Positions 25,787-36,700 of a DNA stretch of 64,000 bases are shown here, one piece after another. Made by a program: the position numbers and the translations under genes. Each line of letters starts with the position of its first letter. Position 1 is the stretch's first letter. The notes under the pieces are model-generated. The model ran no database searches. It was not told the DNA's origin and saw nothing but the letters and a program-made list of their open reading frames with translations. Source of the DNA: Desulfomicrobium baculatum DSM 4028 (GTDB lineage: Bacteria > Desulfobacterota > Desulfovibrionia > Desulfovibrionales > Desulfomicrobiaceae); NCBI RefSeq assembly GCF_000023225.1, contig NC_013173.1, positions 2,110,501 to 2,174,500 on the forward strand. The letters run 5' to 3'.

Positions 25787-27217
25787 CTAGTTCAGTTCAG
25801 GAACATGCACGCTAACACCCAGAGTGTTCATAAGGGCCGCGATGGGCATGCAAATCCGGTAATACGAGAACGTATGCGCTGCCATGGCGTTCAGATATAC
25901 CTGCTGGGAACTGAACAGACTCTTCTGCGCGGAAACAAGGTCAAGAAGGGATCTCTTGCCCATGCGAAACTGATCCGCGTAACTGACGACGATGTCGGCA
26001 TTCTCGTCGGTCAGGTCGCGCAAAATCGGCAGCAGCTTCCAGGTCGAACGGTGGAAGCTGTATGCGGTCCGCACATCCTCCTCCACCTCGCGGCGGACTT
26101 CTTCGGCATCCTGCACGGACTTGGAGACTTCGCTTTTCGCCTCTCTGATCTCAGCCGAGAGGGACCCGCCGCTGTACAAATTGAAGGACAGTTGCAGCAT
26201 GGCTGATACGTCATGATAATTCTGCTCGTACCCTCCGGTATTGTCGGAATGCCCCCCTGCAAGCTTGGCGTAGAGCTGAGGCAGGTGCAGACCCTTCGCT
26301 GATTCAGCCTCCTTTTCCTTTTGCTTTATGGCCAAGCGCGCGGCTTTCAAGGCGCGGTTGTTGTCCATGGCGAGAGCAATTCCTTCTTCAAGAGTCGGAG
26401 GAATTGCCTGCTTCGGTCTTTCTGGCATGGCCAACTGTTCCGCTTTGCTCCCGAAAACCTTCAGATATCCCGCCTCGGCGTCCTCAAGACCCTGACGTGC
26501 CTGCACCAACCGTGATTTCGCTTCTTCAAGAGAAGCTTCGGCCTGGTTTACGTCGACCTGTGTTCCGCCACCGTTGTTCAATCGAATGCGGGTAAGCTCA
26601 AGGATTTTTTCATGCTCGACGATATTGTTTTCACACAATTCGATCAGGGCCCGATTGCGAATGACTTCCATGAAATACTGTGTCGCGGTCAGTCCGACGT
26701 CCTCGGCCGTGTTGAAAAGCTCTTCCTGCTTGGACTGCGAATGGAGCTTGTCCGCTTCCACCTTGGAACTGGTCATACCGCCGTCGAAAAGCAACTGGGA
26801 CATGACTACCCTCATATCATTGGTCCAGCCCTCACCCTGCTTGTCGTCATAGAGGAAGCTGGTCGTATCGTTCTGAATGACCTGATACCCACCCCTGGCA
26901 ACGACATTGACCTGCGGCAGCAAGGCGCCGAACGATTTCAGATACGCTTCGTGCGAGGAAGAATACGCATGTTTGCGACTCAGAAAGGTTGGATTGGTGT
27001 CCATGGCGGACTGAAGGGCCGCCTGAAGCGAAACCCCGTTTTCCGCAGTGGCCTTGTTCAATATGGAATTTACATTCTTGGCTCCGGAAACAGCAGGAAC
27101 CGCGCCAACACCGTCTCCCGCTCCATCCTTCGCCCGGACCAGGGCCGGCGAGACGCATATCACAAGCATTATCATGAACAAAAAAATCAACGTATTCCTA
27201 ACTGCTCTCCATGCCAT
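25787..27217 (-). CDS. Outer-membrane efflux protein, TolC-1 (type I secretion channel)
   Basis: I prefer ATG 27217 (MAWRAVRNTLIFLFMIMLVI), which sits nine bases after GGAGG; ATG 27226 would touch the GGAGG. The 476-residue product has a signal peptide and two long outer-membrane-efflux-protein (OEP) repeats of alternating helices, e.g. 'LQAALQSAMDTNPTFLSRKHAY', split here as LQAALQSAMDTN and PTFLSRKHAY. It is a close paralogue of TolC-2 at 45594-47021: the blocks SSHEAYLKSFGALLPQV and 'LIELCE.NI.EH' recur. It should form the outer-membrane channel for export of the RTX adhesins. It is the last gene before a strong terminator. Confidence 0.9.
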   Translation of the reverse strand: MAWRAVRNTLIFLFMIMLVICVSPALVRAKDGAGDGVGAVPAVSGAKNVNSILNKATAENGVSLQAALQSAMDTNPTFLSRKHAYSSSHEAYLKSFGALLPQVNVVARGGYQVIQNDTTSFLYDDKQGEGWTNDMRVVMSQLLFDGGMTSSKVEADKLHSQSKQEELFNTAEDVGLTATQYFMEVIRNRALIELCENNIVEHEKILELTRIRLNNGGGTQVDVNQAEASLEEAKSRLVQARQGLEDAEAGYLKVFGSKAEQLAMPERPKQAIPPTLEEGIALAMDNNRALKAARLAIKQKEKEAESAKGLHLPQLYAKLAGGHSDNTGGYEQNYHDVSAMLQLSFNLYSGGSLSAEIREAKSEVSKSVQDAEEVRREVEEDVRTAYSFHRSTWKLLPILRDLTDENADIVVSYADQFRMGKRSLLDLVSAQKSLFSSQQVYLNAMAAHTFSYYRICMPIAALMNTLGVSVHVPELN

Positions 27218-27688
27218 GAGACACATCCTCCGTAATATTTAAGAAAAATGGAATAAAACAATAAGTCGACTAAATTTATTCGCATTCGACATACTGTTTA
27301 AAAAAAGCACACAATCGATTTTTTTAAACGAATCAATTTGAAAAATTCAAATTTTAATAACTCTCCTTGAATTCAAGATATTGCTGACCGAGAATCAACA
27401 ATTAAGCGAATGGAAATAGCTATACATTACGAAAAATAAAAATTTCTACGCACAATCTAATTTTTTATCCAAAATAATTACACGAAATTTAAACATGATG
27501 AGATGAAAAAACTTTTTATTATTAATACCGTACAATGCACACTTAATTAAATTCACACACCAATGTATATTTACATTTAAAATATAAACATCTGTATGTA
27601 CTTATGACTTAAAAATCGTACGAAATAATGCAGTTTCATTTTTAAAAACAATAACATAGCAATATAAAAAGACCGCTTGCATAAAACC
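27218..27688. other. AT-rich spacer between the hybrid kinase and TolC-1
   Basis: About 470 bases of very low GC content with many A/T runs and no supported gene. An A/T-only inverted repeat TTTAAAAAAA (27297-27306) and TTTTTTTAAA (27319-27328) flanks a 12-base loop. The ribosome site of tolC-1 (GGAGG) is at its left end. It should contain the tolC-1 promoter, but no single clear -35/-10 pair stands out in such AT-rich sequence. Confidence 0.6.
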
Positions 27689-30628
27689 TTACCCTGCCCG
27701 ACCGGCGTCTTCACATCGGACACAACGTCGCAAAACCGCGTAAAATTCAGTGATGTCTATGGGTTTGGCCAGATGATCGCTCATTCCCGCGGCCAGACAA
27801 GCCTCTCGATCACCCTTCATGGCGTTGGCGGTCATGGCGATGATGGGCAAATCCCTGTATTTTTCCATGCTCCGGATGCGACGGCTGGCTTCCAGCCCAT
27901 CCATGACCGGCATGGCCATATCCATCAGCACAACGTCATACGGGTCCTTCGCTTCCTCCAGGCGCTGCAACGCCTCAAGTCCGTTAAAGGCCACCGCCGT
28001 AACCGCGCCGACGTCTTCGAGAATGGCGCACGCCACTTCCTGGTTGAAAAGGTTGTCGTCGACCAGAAGCACGCGAAGATCGTTGAGCTTCTGATCCAGA
28101 AGTCGGACTCGTTCATCCGAAGCCTCTTTGTCGCCGTCGCTTTGGCCTGCGTCCGTGGCCGTCATAATCGCATCGAGAAGGCCGAACGTCGTGACCGGCT
28201 TGATCAACTGACCCGCTGCCCCGATGTCTCGAATCTCCCGCCCTTGCGGGTCCTCGTGGCACGAGAGCGCCGCGAGCAAAACCGGCACGTCATCTGGCAG
28301 GCCCGTGGCCCGGAGTCTGCTCAGGGTTGTCGGCCCGTCGAGTTCGGGCATGTCCCAGTCGAGAATGACCAGGGAGAATCGGCCAGGGTCACGGAGCATG
28401 GCCGTCAAGGCTTGCTGTCCGGATCCCACGGCTTCGCAGGCGAAGCCCAAGCGGGTCACGCAAAGGACCAGACTTTGCAGAGCGGCAGGATTGTCGTCGA
28501 CCACGAGAACAGCCCGCCCCATCAGATCAGGGAACACCGTGGGCCTCGGCAAATCCGGCTTGTCATCCGTGGCCAGGTCCAGTTCGACCCAAAAGGTTGA
28601 ACCCTGTCCCCGCTCGCTCGACAACCCGATCACCCCACCCATCAGCTCGACCAGCCTGGAACTGATGTTCAGCCCAAGCCCGGCTCCGCCGTATCTGCTG
28701 GCAGTGTCACCGCCACCCTGTTCGAAAGCCTGAAACAAACGGGGTATGAGTTCGGCAGGGATGCCCGGGCCGGTATCGGAAATCTCGAAGCGAAACCGCT
28801 GTCTGCCTGATGAAAACGCATGCGCGTCCACTGCGTACGCAGCGCCCGGAACAGCCTTGGCAAACCCCATCGCAATGCGGACTTCACCATTCTTGGTGAA
28901 TTTGACGGCATTTCCAGCAAGATTCACCAGCACCTGCCGCAGCCGCATGGGGTCTCCGAACACGTGGACGGGTAAGTCCGGATCCGCTTCGAGCAGCAGT
29001 TCGTTGCCATTTTTCTCGGCCATGGGCGCGACGATTTCGCACACTTCACGTGCCAGGCAGAGCAGATCGAAGGACTTGTGTTCCACATCCAGCTTACCCG
29101 CCTCGATCTTTGCCAAATCCAAAATCTCGTTGATTAATCCCAGCAAGTGTCCGGCCGAGACCTTCACTTTAAGAAGGTACTGCCGGACCTGATCACAGCA
29201 CTGCATGCGCAGGGCGATGTCGGTGAAGCCCAGAATGGCGGCCATGGGCGTGCGTATCTCATGGCTCATGCGGGCCAGAAAAAGATTCTTGGCCCGGGCG
29301 GCCATGGCCGAGGCCTCGCGCTCCAGCTTGAGCTGCCTTATGCGGTAGGCCAACGGCAGGGACATGAGCACGGCCTCGGCGGCCAGCGCCAGATTGAAAC
29401 CCATGGAATAGCCCAGGTTGGACCATCCGACGACCGTGGCGACAAAAATGAAGAAGAGCACCGAAACCAGGCTCCAGGCCATGAGCAGAATGCATCCGGG
29501 CCAGCGCCCCTTGAGACAGCTGGACAGGATGACGCCAAAACCCATCAGGAACACCGCCACGTTGAAGACGAGATTGAACATCGTGTGCATGTGCGAGGAA
29601 GGCAAAAACGGCCCCAAGACGACGAGGGCGCCCGTTGGAAAGACGCAAGCCAAGAGCAACCTGTCCCACGCGGGATGGAATCGGCCTGTCTCCAAAAAAT
29701 CACGCAGAAACAGGCACATGGCGATGGCGCAAAAGTTGATGGACGTCGCGGCGACCAGGGGCTGGAGTTCGTAGCTGAAAAACGGCGTCCACATCTTGTT
29801 GGAGAAGTACCCCAGCAGCGCGACATGGAACACGACGAACCAGAGGTAGGACCTGTCCCGGATGTAGATGAAAATAACGAAGTTGTAGACGATCATGGCA
29901 GCCAGCACCGCCACGAAGGCGCCAAAGGCCAGGCTGCGCAGGTTGTTCTCGGAGAGGCAGCGGTTGCGCTCGCACAGGGAGGGCCTGACGAAGGAGACGC
30001 GCTCGCTGAACACCCTGAAATAGTACGTATGACTCAGTCCGTCGGCGATGAGCGGAATGAGCCGACCTTCAGTCGTCGAGCCGAAGCGGTGGGAGGTGAG
30101 CTGCCAGAGGTCTCCCTGTTCGTCGGACGCGGGTAGGGGAGCGTAGAAGTCCAGCGTCCGGACGTAGGCCCAATCGGGATCGAAATACCAATCCTGGCCC
30201 GGGTCGAGCCTGACGGTGAACCGGAACCACCAAACAGAATCCGCCATGCCCAGATTGACGGACGATGAGGAGACCTGACTGAATCGGCCCGTGGCGGCCA
30301 CATGATCCACATCGTCGAACTCGTGGACCCGGTCTTCCAGGACCTCCAGATACGGCCCCAGAACGAGCAAGGATTGCCCCGGCGTCGTTCGAACTTCCCT
30401 CGCCTCCGGGTCGGCGTCCGGCCCAGTCGTATCTTCATGCCCGGACAACGGGATCCAGGCCAGTCTCGGACCTTCGGAGCCGGACGCCCGGGTCGGCCAC
30501 GCCAGCACGGCAAATACCAGTGCCATCGCGGCCAGTACCGGCACAGCCCGGAAGAATCGAAAGAATAACGACCGGACGGGCCGCTGAACATGGTCCGACG
30601 GCCCGCTCAAGCGATAAAGAGGCATCAT
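27689..30628 (-). CDS. Hybrid histidine kinase with 7TMR-DISM sensor and two receiver domains
   Basis: ATG 30628 is preceded by AAAGGAG at ten bases and gives 979 residues; the frame before it overlaps a hairpin. A hydrophobic signal segment (about residues 19-50) precedes a periplasmic DISM-type beta domain (about 70-210). Seven membrane helices follow (about 216-433), then the HisKA box FLARMSHEIRTPMAAILGF (His near 454) and the HATPase N box LVNLAGNAVKFTKNGEV near 571. Two receivers end the protein: AVLVVDDNPAALQ with LVILDWDMPELDG (about 708-823), and RVLLVDDNLFNQEVACAILE with VLMDMAMPVMDG (about 846-970). No Hpt domain is seen. DISM domains often bind carbohydrates. It lies between RTX adhesin 1 and TolC-1 and probably controls this locus. 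Confidence 0.88.
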   Translation of the reverse strand: MMPLYRLSGPSDHVQRPVRSLFFRFFRAVPVLAAMALVFAVLAWPTRASGSEGPRLAWIPLSGHEDTTGPDADPEAREVRTTPGQSLLVLGPYLEVLEDRVHEFDDVDHVAATGRFSQVSSSSVNLGMADSVWWFRFTVRLDPGQDWYFDPDWAYVRTLDFYAPLPASDEQGDLWQLTSHRFGSTTEGRLIPLIADGLSHTYYFRVFSERVSFVRPSLCERNRCLSENNLRSLAFGAFVAVLAAMIVYNFVIFIYIRDRSYLWFVVFHVALLGYFSNKMWTPFFSYELQPLVAATSINFCAIAMCLFLRDFLETGRFHPAWDRLLLACVFPTGALVVLGPFLPSSHMHTMFNLVFNVAVFLMGFGVILSSCLKGRWPGCILLMAWSLVSVLFFIFVATVVGWSNLGYSMGFNLALAAEAVLMSLPLAYRIRQLKLEREASAMAARAKNLFLARMSHEIRTPMAAILGFTDIALRMQCCDQVRQYLLKVKVSAGHLLGLINEILDLAKIEAGKLDVEHKSFDLLCLAREVCEIVAPMAEKNGNELLLEADPDLPVHVFGDPMRLRQVLVNLAGNAVKFTKNGEVRIAMGFAKAVPGAAYAVDAHAFSSGRQRFRFEISDTGPGIPAELIPRLFQAFEQGGGDTASRYGGAGLGLNISSRLVELMGGVIGLSSERGQGSTFWVELDLATDDKPDLPRPTVFPDLMGRAVLVVDDNPAALQSLVLCVTRLGFACEAVGSGQQALTAMLRDPGRFSLVILDWDMPELDGPTTLSRLRATGLPDDVPVLLAALSCHEDPQGREIRDIGAAGQLIKPVTTFGLLDAIMTATDAGQSDGDKEASDERVRLLDQKLNDLRVLLVDDNLFNQEVACAILEDVGAVTAVAFNGLEALQRLEEAKDPYDVVLMDMAMPVMDGLEASRRIRSMEKYRDLPIIAMTANAMKGDREACLAAGMSDHLAKPIDITEFYAVLRRCVRCEDAGRAG

Positions 30629-30688
30629 CCCCGCAGCGCTCCTTTCCATAGGCGCCAGATGCAAACCCTCGCCGTCGGAGGGAGGAAG

Positions 30689-30720
30689 CATCTCCCGGCG
30701 GCTCCATCCGCCGGGAGATG
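30689..30720 (-). terminator. Perfect 13-bp hairpin between RTX adhesin 1 and the kinase gene
   Basis: CATCTCCCGGCGG and CCGCCGGGAGATG pair perfectly around a 6-base loop, 62 bases past the stop of the adhesin and about 60 bases before the kinase start. No T tract follows on the minus strand. It could therefore be a partial terminator, attenuator or RNA-processing/stability stem that sets kinase expression relative to the adhesin. Confidence 0.6.
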
Positions 30721-30782
30721 CACAGGGGTTCCCGCTCCGTGCGCGCATTCGGACATCCTGACAGAGTGCGTCAAAAGGGAGT

Positions 30783-33700
30783 CTATGCGTGCACGACGTT
30801 CTGCTGTGCCATGTCCGACTCGATCATCAGATTTACCAAGGTCGAGCCCGCATACCCCGAATAGTGATTATACTCCTGTCCATCGGCTCCGGTCTCGACG
30901 CCGAGCAACTGCCAGCCGGAATCCGTCGTTGTCACGCTGTCATTCGCGTCGCCCCGCACCCAGAGGGTGTCGGCGCCGCCCGTCGTGTCCAGCACGTCCG
31001 AGGCTTTGAGGGCCAGGGCATTGGCGTCGTCGGCATCGCCGGAGATGTCGATGCGCTCGATGCCTGTGATCCGGCCCGCGTCGTTCATGACGCTCAGGTC
31101 GAAGATGCTTCCGGTGCCGATGTTGTCCTCCAGGCGGAAGGTGTCGAAACCGTCCCCGCCATGAGCGGTGTCCGTCACGCCGCCGATGAGCAGGTCGTCG
31201 CCCTCGCCGCCCAAGAGCAGATCGTTGCCCAGGCCGCCGTCCAAGGTGTCGTCGCCGGCACCGCCGCTGATCAAGTTGTCCCCGCCGTCACCAATGAGCA
31301 CATCACCATGCGTCGTATCGTTCGTGCCAATGATTTGCTCAATGCTGACGAGGGTGTCGCCCAGGGCGTGATTGCCGTCGCCACCGCCGGTCTGCGCCGT
31401 GGCGAGATTCATGTCTATATTCACCCAGGCGCTGCTGGCGCTGAAGTCCGCCGCGTCCACGCCCGTTCCGCCATCCAGGAGGTCCGCCCCAGCCCCTCCG
31501 GCCAAGGTGTCATTGTTACCCTGGCCGTAGAGCCTGTCGTCGCCGTCGCCGCCAAGCAGGAGGTTTTTGTCCCTAGCGCCCCGCAGGGTGTCGTTGCCCG
31601 CGCCGCCGTCCAGGGTGTCGGCGCCATAAGCGGCAGCGAGAGCGTCGTTGCCGTCCATACCGTACAGGTAGTTCGATCCGTTGCTTCCGGTAATGGTGTC
31701 GTTGAAGTTCGAGCCGATGACGTTCTCGATGCCGGTAAGGGAGTCACCCTCGGCGTCACCACCTTTGTAGGTGCCGTACCTCAGGTCCATGGTTACAGCC
31801 GCGCCGCTCGCGCTGTAGTCGGCCGTGTCGATGCCGCCGCCGCCATCAATGGAGTCCGCTCCGCCCAGGCCGCTCAGCACGTTGGCATTGCCGTCGCCGA
31901 TGAGCGTGTCGTCGTAGGAGGAGCCGATGACGTTCTCGATGCCGATGAGCACGTCACCGGCGGCGTGGTTGCCCGTGTAGATAATTTTCCATTCGTCACC
32001 ATTCCTGTCCAGGATGGTCTCGGTCATGACCGACCCGCCGCCGGTCTGGGCAGTGGCCTGGCTTAGGTCAACCCGCACATTGGCTTCGCTCAGGCTGTAG
32101 TCGGCGGTGTCGATGCCGTCGCCGCCGTCCAGGATGTCGGCCCCGGCCAGGCCAGCCAGGATGTCATCGCCCTCGCGACCCTCCAGCCGGTTGTGAGCAC
32201 TCATGAAACCAAGTTGGTCGATGTCGCGGCCGGTCAGGGTGTCGTTGTAGGCGGAGCCGTACAGGCCGTCCATGTAATAGAACTCGTCGCCGTCCTCCTC
32301 GCCCGCGCCTTGCTGGACCCAGCCCTTCACATTCTGGATCCTCAGGTCGACCTTCACCCCCGAGGCGGCATTCGCGTAGGAGGCGATGTCGTAGTCCATG
32401 CCGCCCCAGATTAAATCCTCTCCAAGGCCGCCCTCCAGCGTGTCGTTGTTGTTCACGCCCCACAGGGAGTCGTTGCCCACGCCGCCGATCATGAGATCGT
32501 TGCCGTCCAAGCCATTCATATCGTTGCCCTGGTCGTTGCCGATGAGGGTGTCGTGACCGTACGATCCCACGGCGTTGACGATGCCGGTGAGGATGTCGCC
32601 GGTGGCGTCGGTGTCGGCGTCCTCCAGATGCTCCTTGCCGGTCTGGGCCGTGAGCCCGTCCTGGATCCTCAGGTCAAGGTAAACGCCCTGCGAGCTGATG
32701 TCGAAGTCGCCGTGCCCGGTCAGCTCGTAGGAGGCTATGGTGCTGATGCCGTTGCCGATGATGCGGTCCGCCCCCATGCCGCCGCAGAGTATGTCATCAC
32801 CATCGGAATTGCTGCCGACCAGGGTGTCGTTGCCAGCGCCGCCGATCAGTTTGTTACGGTACGAGAAGTACGCCTCCTGCATGCCGCTGTTCGGCAGGTA
32901 GCATTCCAGGTAGTCGTCGCCGTCGCCGCCCAAGATGGAGTCGAAGCCCGCGCCGCCGTGGATGGTGTCGTCGCCGGCACCGCCGCTGATCAAGTTGTCC
33001 CCGCCGTCACCAATGAGCACATCACCATGCGTCGTATCGTTCGTGCCAATGATTTGCTCAATACTGACGAGGGTGTCGCCCAGGGCGTGATTGCCGTCGC
33101 CCCCGCCCGTCTGCGCAGTGGCGAGACTCATGTCTATATTCACCCAAGCGCTGTTGGCGCTGTAGTCCGCCGTGTCCACGCCCGTTCCGCCATCCAGGAG
33201 GTCCGCCCCAGCCCCTCCGGCCAAGGTGTCGTTGTTGCCCTGGCCGTAGAGCCTGTCGTCGCCGTCGCCGCCAAGCAGGAGGTTTTTGTCCTTAGCGCCC
33301 CACAGGGTGTCGTTGCCCGCGCCGCCGTCCAGGGTGTCGTCGCCATAAGCGGCAGCGAGAGAGTCGTTGCCGTCCATACCGAACAGGTAGTTCGATCCGT
33401 TGCTTCCGGTAATGGTGTCGTTGAAGTTCGAGCCGAAGACGTTCTCGATGCCGGTAAGGGAGTCACCCTCGGCGTCACCACCTTTGCAGGTGCCGTACCT
33501 CAGGTCCATGGTTACAGCCTCGTTGCTCGCGCGGTAGTCCACCGTGTCGATGCCGTCGCCGCCGATGAGGGAATCGGCCCCGGTTCCGCCGTCAAGGAGA
33601 TCCGATCCGTCCTCGCCATCCAGGGTGTCGTTGTTACCCTGGCCGTAGAGGCTGTCGTTGCCGTCGCCGCCAAGCAGGAGGTTTTTGTCCCTAGCGCCCC

Positions 33701-36700
33701 GCAGGGTGTCGTTGCCCGCGCCGCCGTCCAGGGTGTCGTCGCCATAAGCGGCAGCGAGAGAGTCGTTGCCGTCCATACCGAACAGGTAGTTCGATCCGTT
33801 GCTTCCGGTAATGGTGTCGTTGAAGTTCGAGCCGAAGACGTTCTCGATGCCGGTAAGGGAGTCACCCTCGGCGTCACCACCTTTGCAGGTGCCGTACCTC
33901 AGGTCCATGGTTACAGCCTCGTTGCTCGCGCGGTAGTCCACCGTGTCGATGCCGTCGCCGCCGACAATGGAGTCCGCTCCGCCCAGGCCGCTCAGCACGT
34001 TGGCGTTGCCGTCGCCGATGAGCGTGTCGTTGTAGGAGGAGCCGATGACGTTCTGGATGTTCTGAAGAATGTCGCCATCAGCGTGATTGCCATCAGCCCC
34101 GCCGCTCTGGGCCGTGAGGCCATCCTGGCGGCTCAGGTCGATATGCACCCCAGCGGTGCTGGCGCTATAGTCCACCGTATTGATGGCGCCGCCGCCATTA
34201 ATGGAGTCCGCTCCGCCCAGGCCGCTCAGCACGTTGTTGCCGATGTCGCCGGTGAGCGTGTCGTTGTAGGAGGAGCCGATGACGTTCTGGATGTTCCGAA
34301 GAATGTCGCCATCAGCGTGATTGCCATCAGCCCCGCCGCTCTGGGCCGTGAGGCCATCCTGGCGGCTCAGGTCGATATGCACCCCAGCGGTGCTGGCGCT
34401 ATAGTCCACCGTATCGATGCCGCCGCCGCCATCAATGGAGTCCGCTCCGCCCAGGCCGCTCAGGACGTTGGCATTGCTGTCGCCGATGAGCGTGTCGTCG
34501 TAGGAGGAGCCGATGACGTTCTCGATGCCGATGAGCACGTCGCCGGCGGCGTCGCCCGTGCCGGACTGGGCCGTGACCCCGTCCTGGATGGTCAGGACGA
34601 CGTGGACGCCCGAACCGCTCGTGCTGTAGTCGGCCGTGTCGTTGCCCGTGCCGCCGTCCAGGGTGTCGTTGCCGGCCAGGCCGCTCAGGATGTCGTCGCC
34701 CCCGCGGCCCTGCAGGAGGTTGTGGATGCTCATGTAGTCGGGGTCGTCGGTGTCGCGGCCGGTCAGGGTGTCGTTGAAGGCGGAGCCGTACAGGCCGTCC
34801 ATGTACCAGAGCTCGTCGCCGTCCTCCTCGCCGTTGCCTTGCTGGGTCAAGCCGTTCACATTCTGGATCCTCAGGTCGACGTTCACCCCCGAGGCCGCGT
34901 TCTCGTAGGAGGCGATGTCGTCGCCCTTCCAGCCCCAGATAAGGTCGGCCCCGAGCCCGCCATCCAAGGTGTCGTCGTTGATGTCGCCCCTCAGGGAGTC
35001 GTTGCCGTCCCCGCCGATCAGCAGGTTGTTGCCGCCGTTGCCGTACATATCGTTGCCCTGGTCGTTGCCGATGAGGGTGTCGTGACCGTACGATCCCAAG
35101 GCGTTGACGATGCCGGTGAGGATGTCGCCGGTGGCGTCGGTGGCGTCGTCCTCCACACGCTCCTTGCCGGTCTGGGCCTTGATGCCGTCCTGGATGCGCA
35201 GGTCGAGGTAGACGCCATGGATGTTCTTCTCCATGCCGTCGCCGTCCCCGGTCCGCTCGTAGGAGACCATGGTATTGACGCCGTTGCCGTAGATGTGGTC
35301 CGCCCCCATGCCGCCGTTGAGAATACCCATGGAAGTGTCGCTGTTGCGGCTGCCGTCCAGGGTGTCGTCGCCGGCCCCGCCGATCAGCAGGTCCTGGTGC
35401 TCGTCCTTGTCGCTGGAGTAGTAGCCTATCAGGCGGTCGTTGCCCTCCCCGCCCAAGATGCTGTCGTAGTCTCCGCCGCCGGAAATGGTGTCGTTGCCGT
35501 CGCCGCCGTAGATCATGTCCTCGAAGGCGCTGCCGTAGATCAAGTCGTCGCCGGCCCCGCCGTAGATGGTGTCGACATGTGCGACATCATCTTTTGGTTT
35601 TGTATTGTCGGGGTCGCCGTAGATGGTGTCGTCGCCGTCAAGGCCATAGATGAGATTTATGTCCTTGTTGCCGGAGAGCACGTCATTGTAGTTCGAGCCG
35701 GTCACGCCCTCGATACCCAGCAACGTGTCGCCCAGGGCATGGTTGTCCTGGCCGGCACTGTCCGTGCCGCCGCCGCTCTGGGCGGTGGCGCCGTCCTGGA
35801 TGCGCAGGTCCACGTTCACCCAGGCCGTGCTGGCGCTGTAGTCGGCCATGTCAAGAATGCCCAAGCCGCCGGCCAGGGAGTCGGCCCCGGCCCCGCCGAT
35901 CAAGGTGTCGTTGCCCTTGCCGCCGATCAGGGTGTCGGCGCCGTCCAGGCCGCTGAGGATGTTGGCGCGGTCGTTGCCGGTGAGCACGTCGCCATGGGCG
36001 AGGTCGTTGGTGCCGATAAGGTTCTCGATGCCGGTGAGCACATCGCCCAGCGCGTGATTGCCCGCGCCGCCGTCGGTTTGGGCCGTGGCCAGGGTCAGGT
36101 CCACATTAACCCAGCTGGTGCTGGTGCTGGCGCTGTAGTCGGCCGTATCGTTGCCGTCGCCGCCGTCCAGGGTGTCGGCCCCGGCCAGGCCAGCCAGGAT
36201 GTCGTCGCCGCCGCGGCCCTGGATGCGGTTGTGCACGCTCCCGCTGTCCGAGTATTGCGTATTGCAGCCGGTGAGGGTGTCGTTGTGGTTGGAGCCGTAC
36301 AGGCCGTCCATGTGGTAGAGTTCATCCCCGTTCTCCTCGCCCGTGCCGACCTGGCGGCGACCCTGTATTTCCAGGCTAACATTCACGCCCGAGGCCGCAT
36401 GCTCGTAGGAGGCGATGTCTTCGCCCAGGTCGCCCAAGAGGGCATCCGCAGCCAGGCCGCCCTCCAGCGTGTTGTTGCCACCATGGCCGTAGAGGATGTC
36501 GTCGCCGTCGCCGCCAATCATGAGGTCGTTGCCGTCGTTTCCTGCCATCGCGTTGGCCTGGTGGTTGCCGATAAGCGTGTCGCTGCCGTTCGAGCCCGCG
36601 GCGTGGACGATGCCGGTCAGGATGTCGCCGGTGGCGTCGTCGCCGCCGGACTTGCCGGTCTGGGCCGTGACGCCGTCCTGGATATTCAGGTCGAGATAAA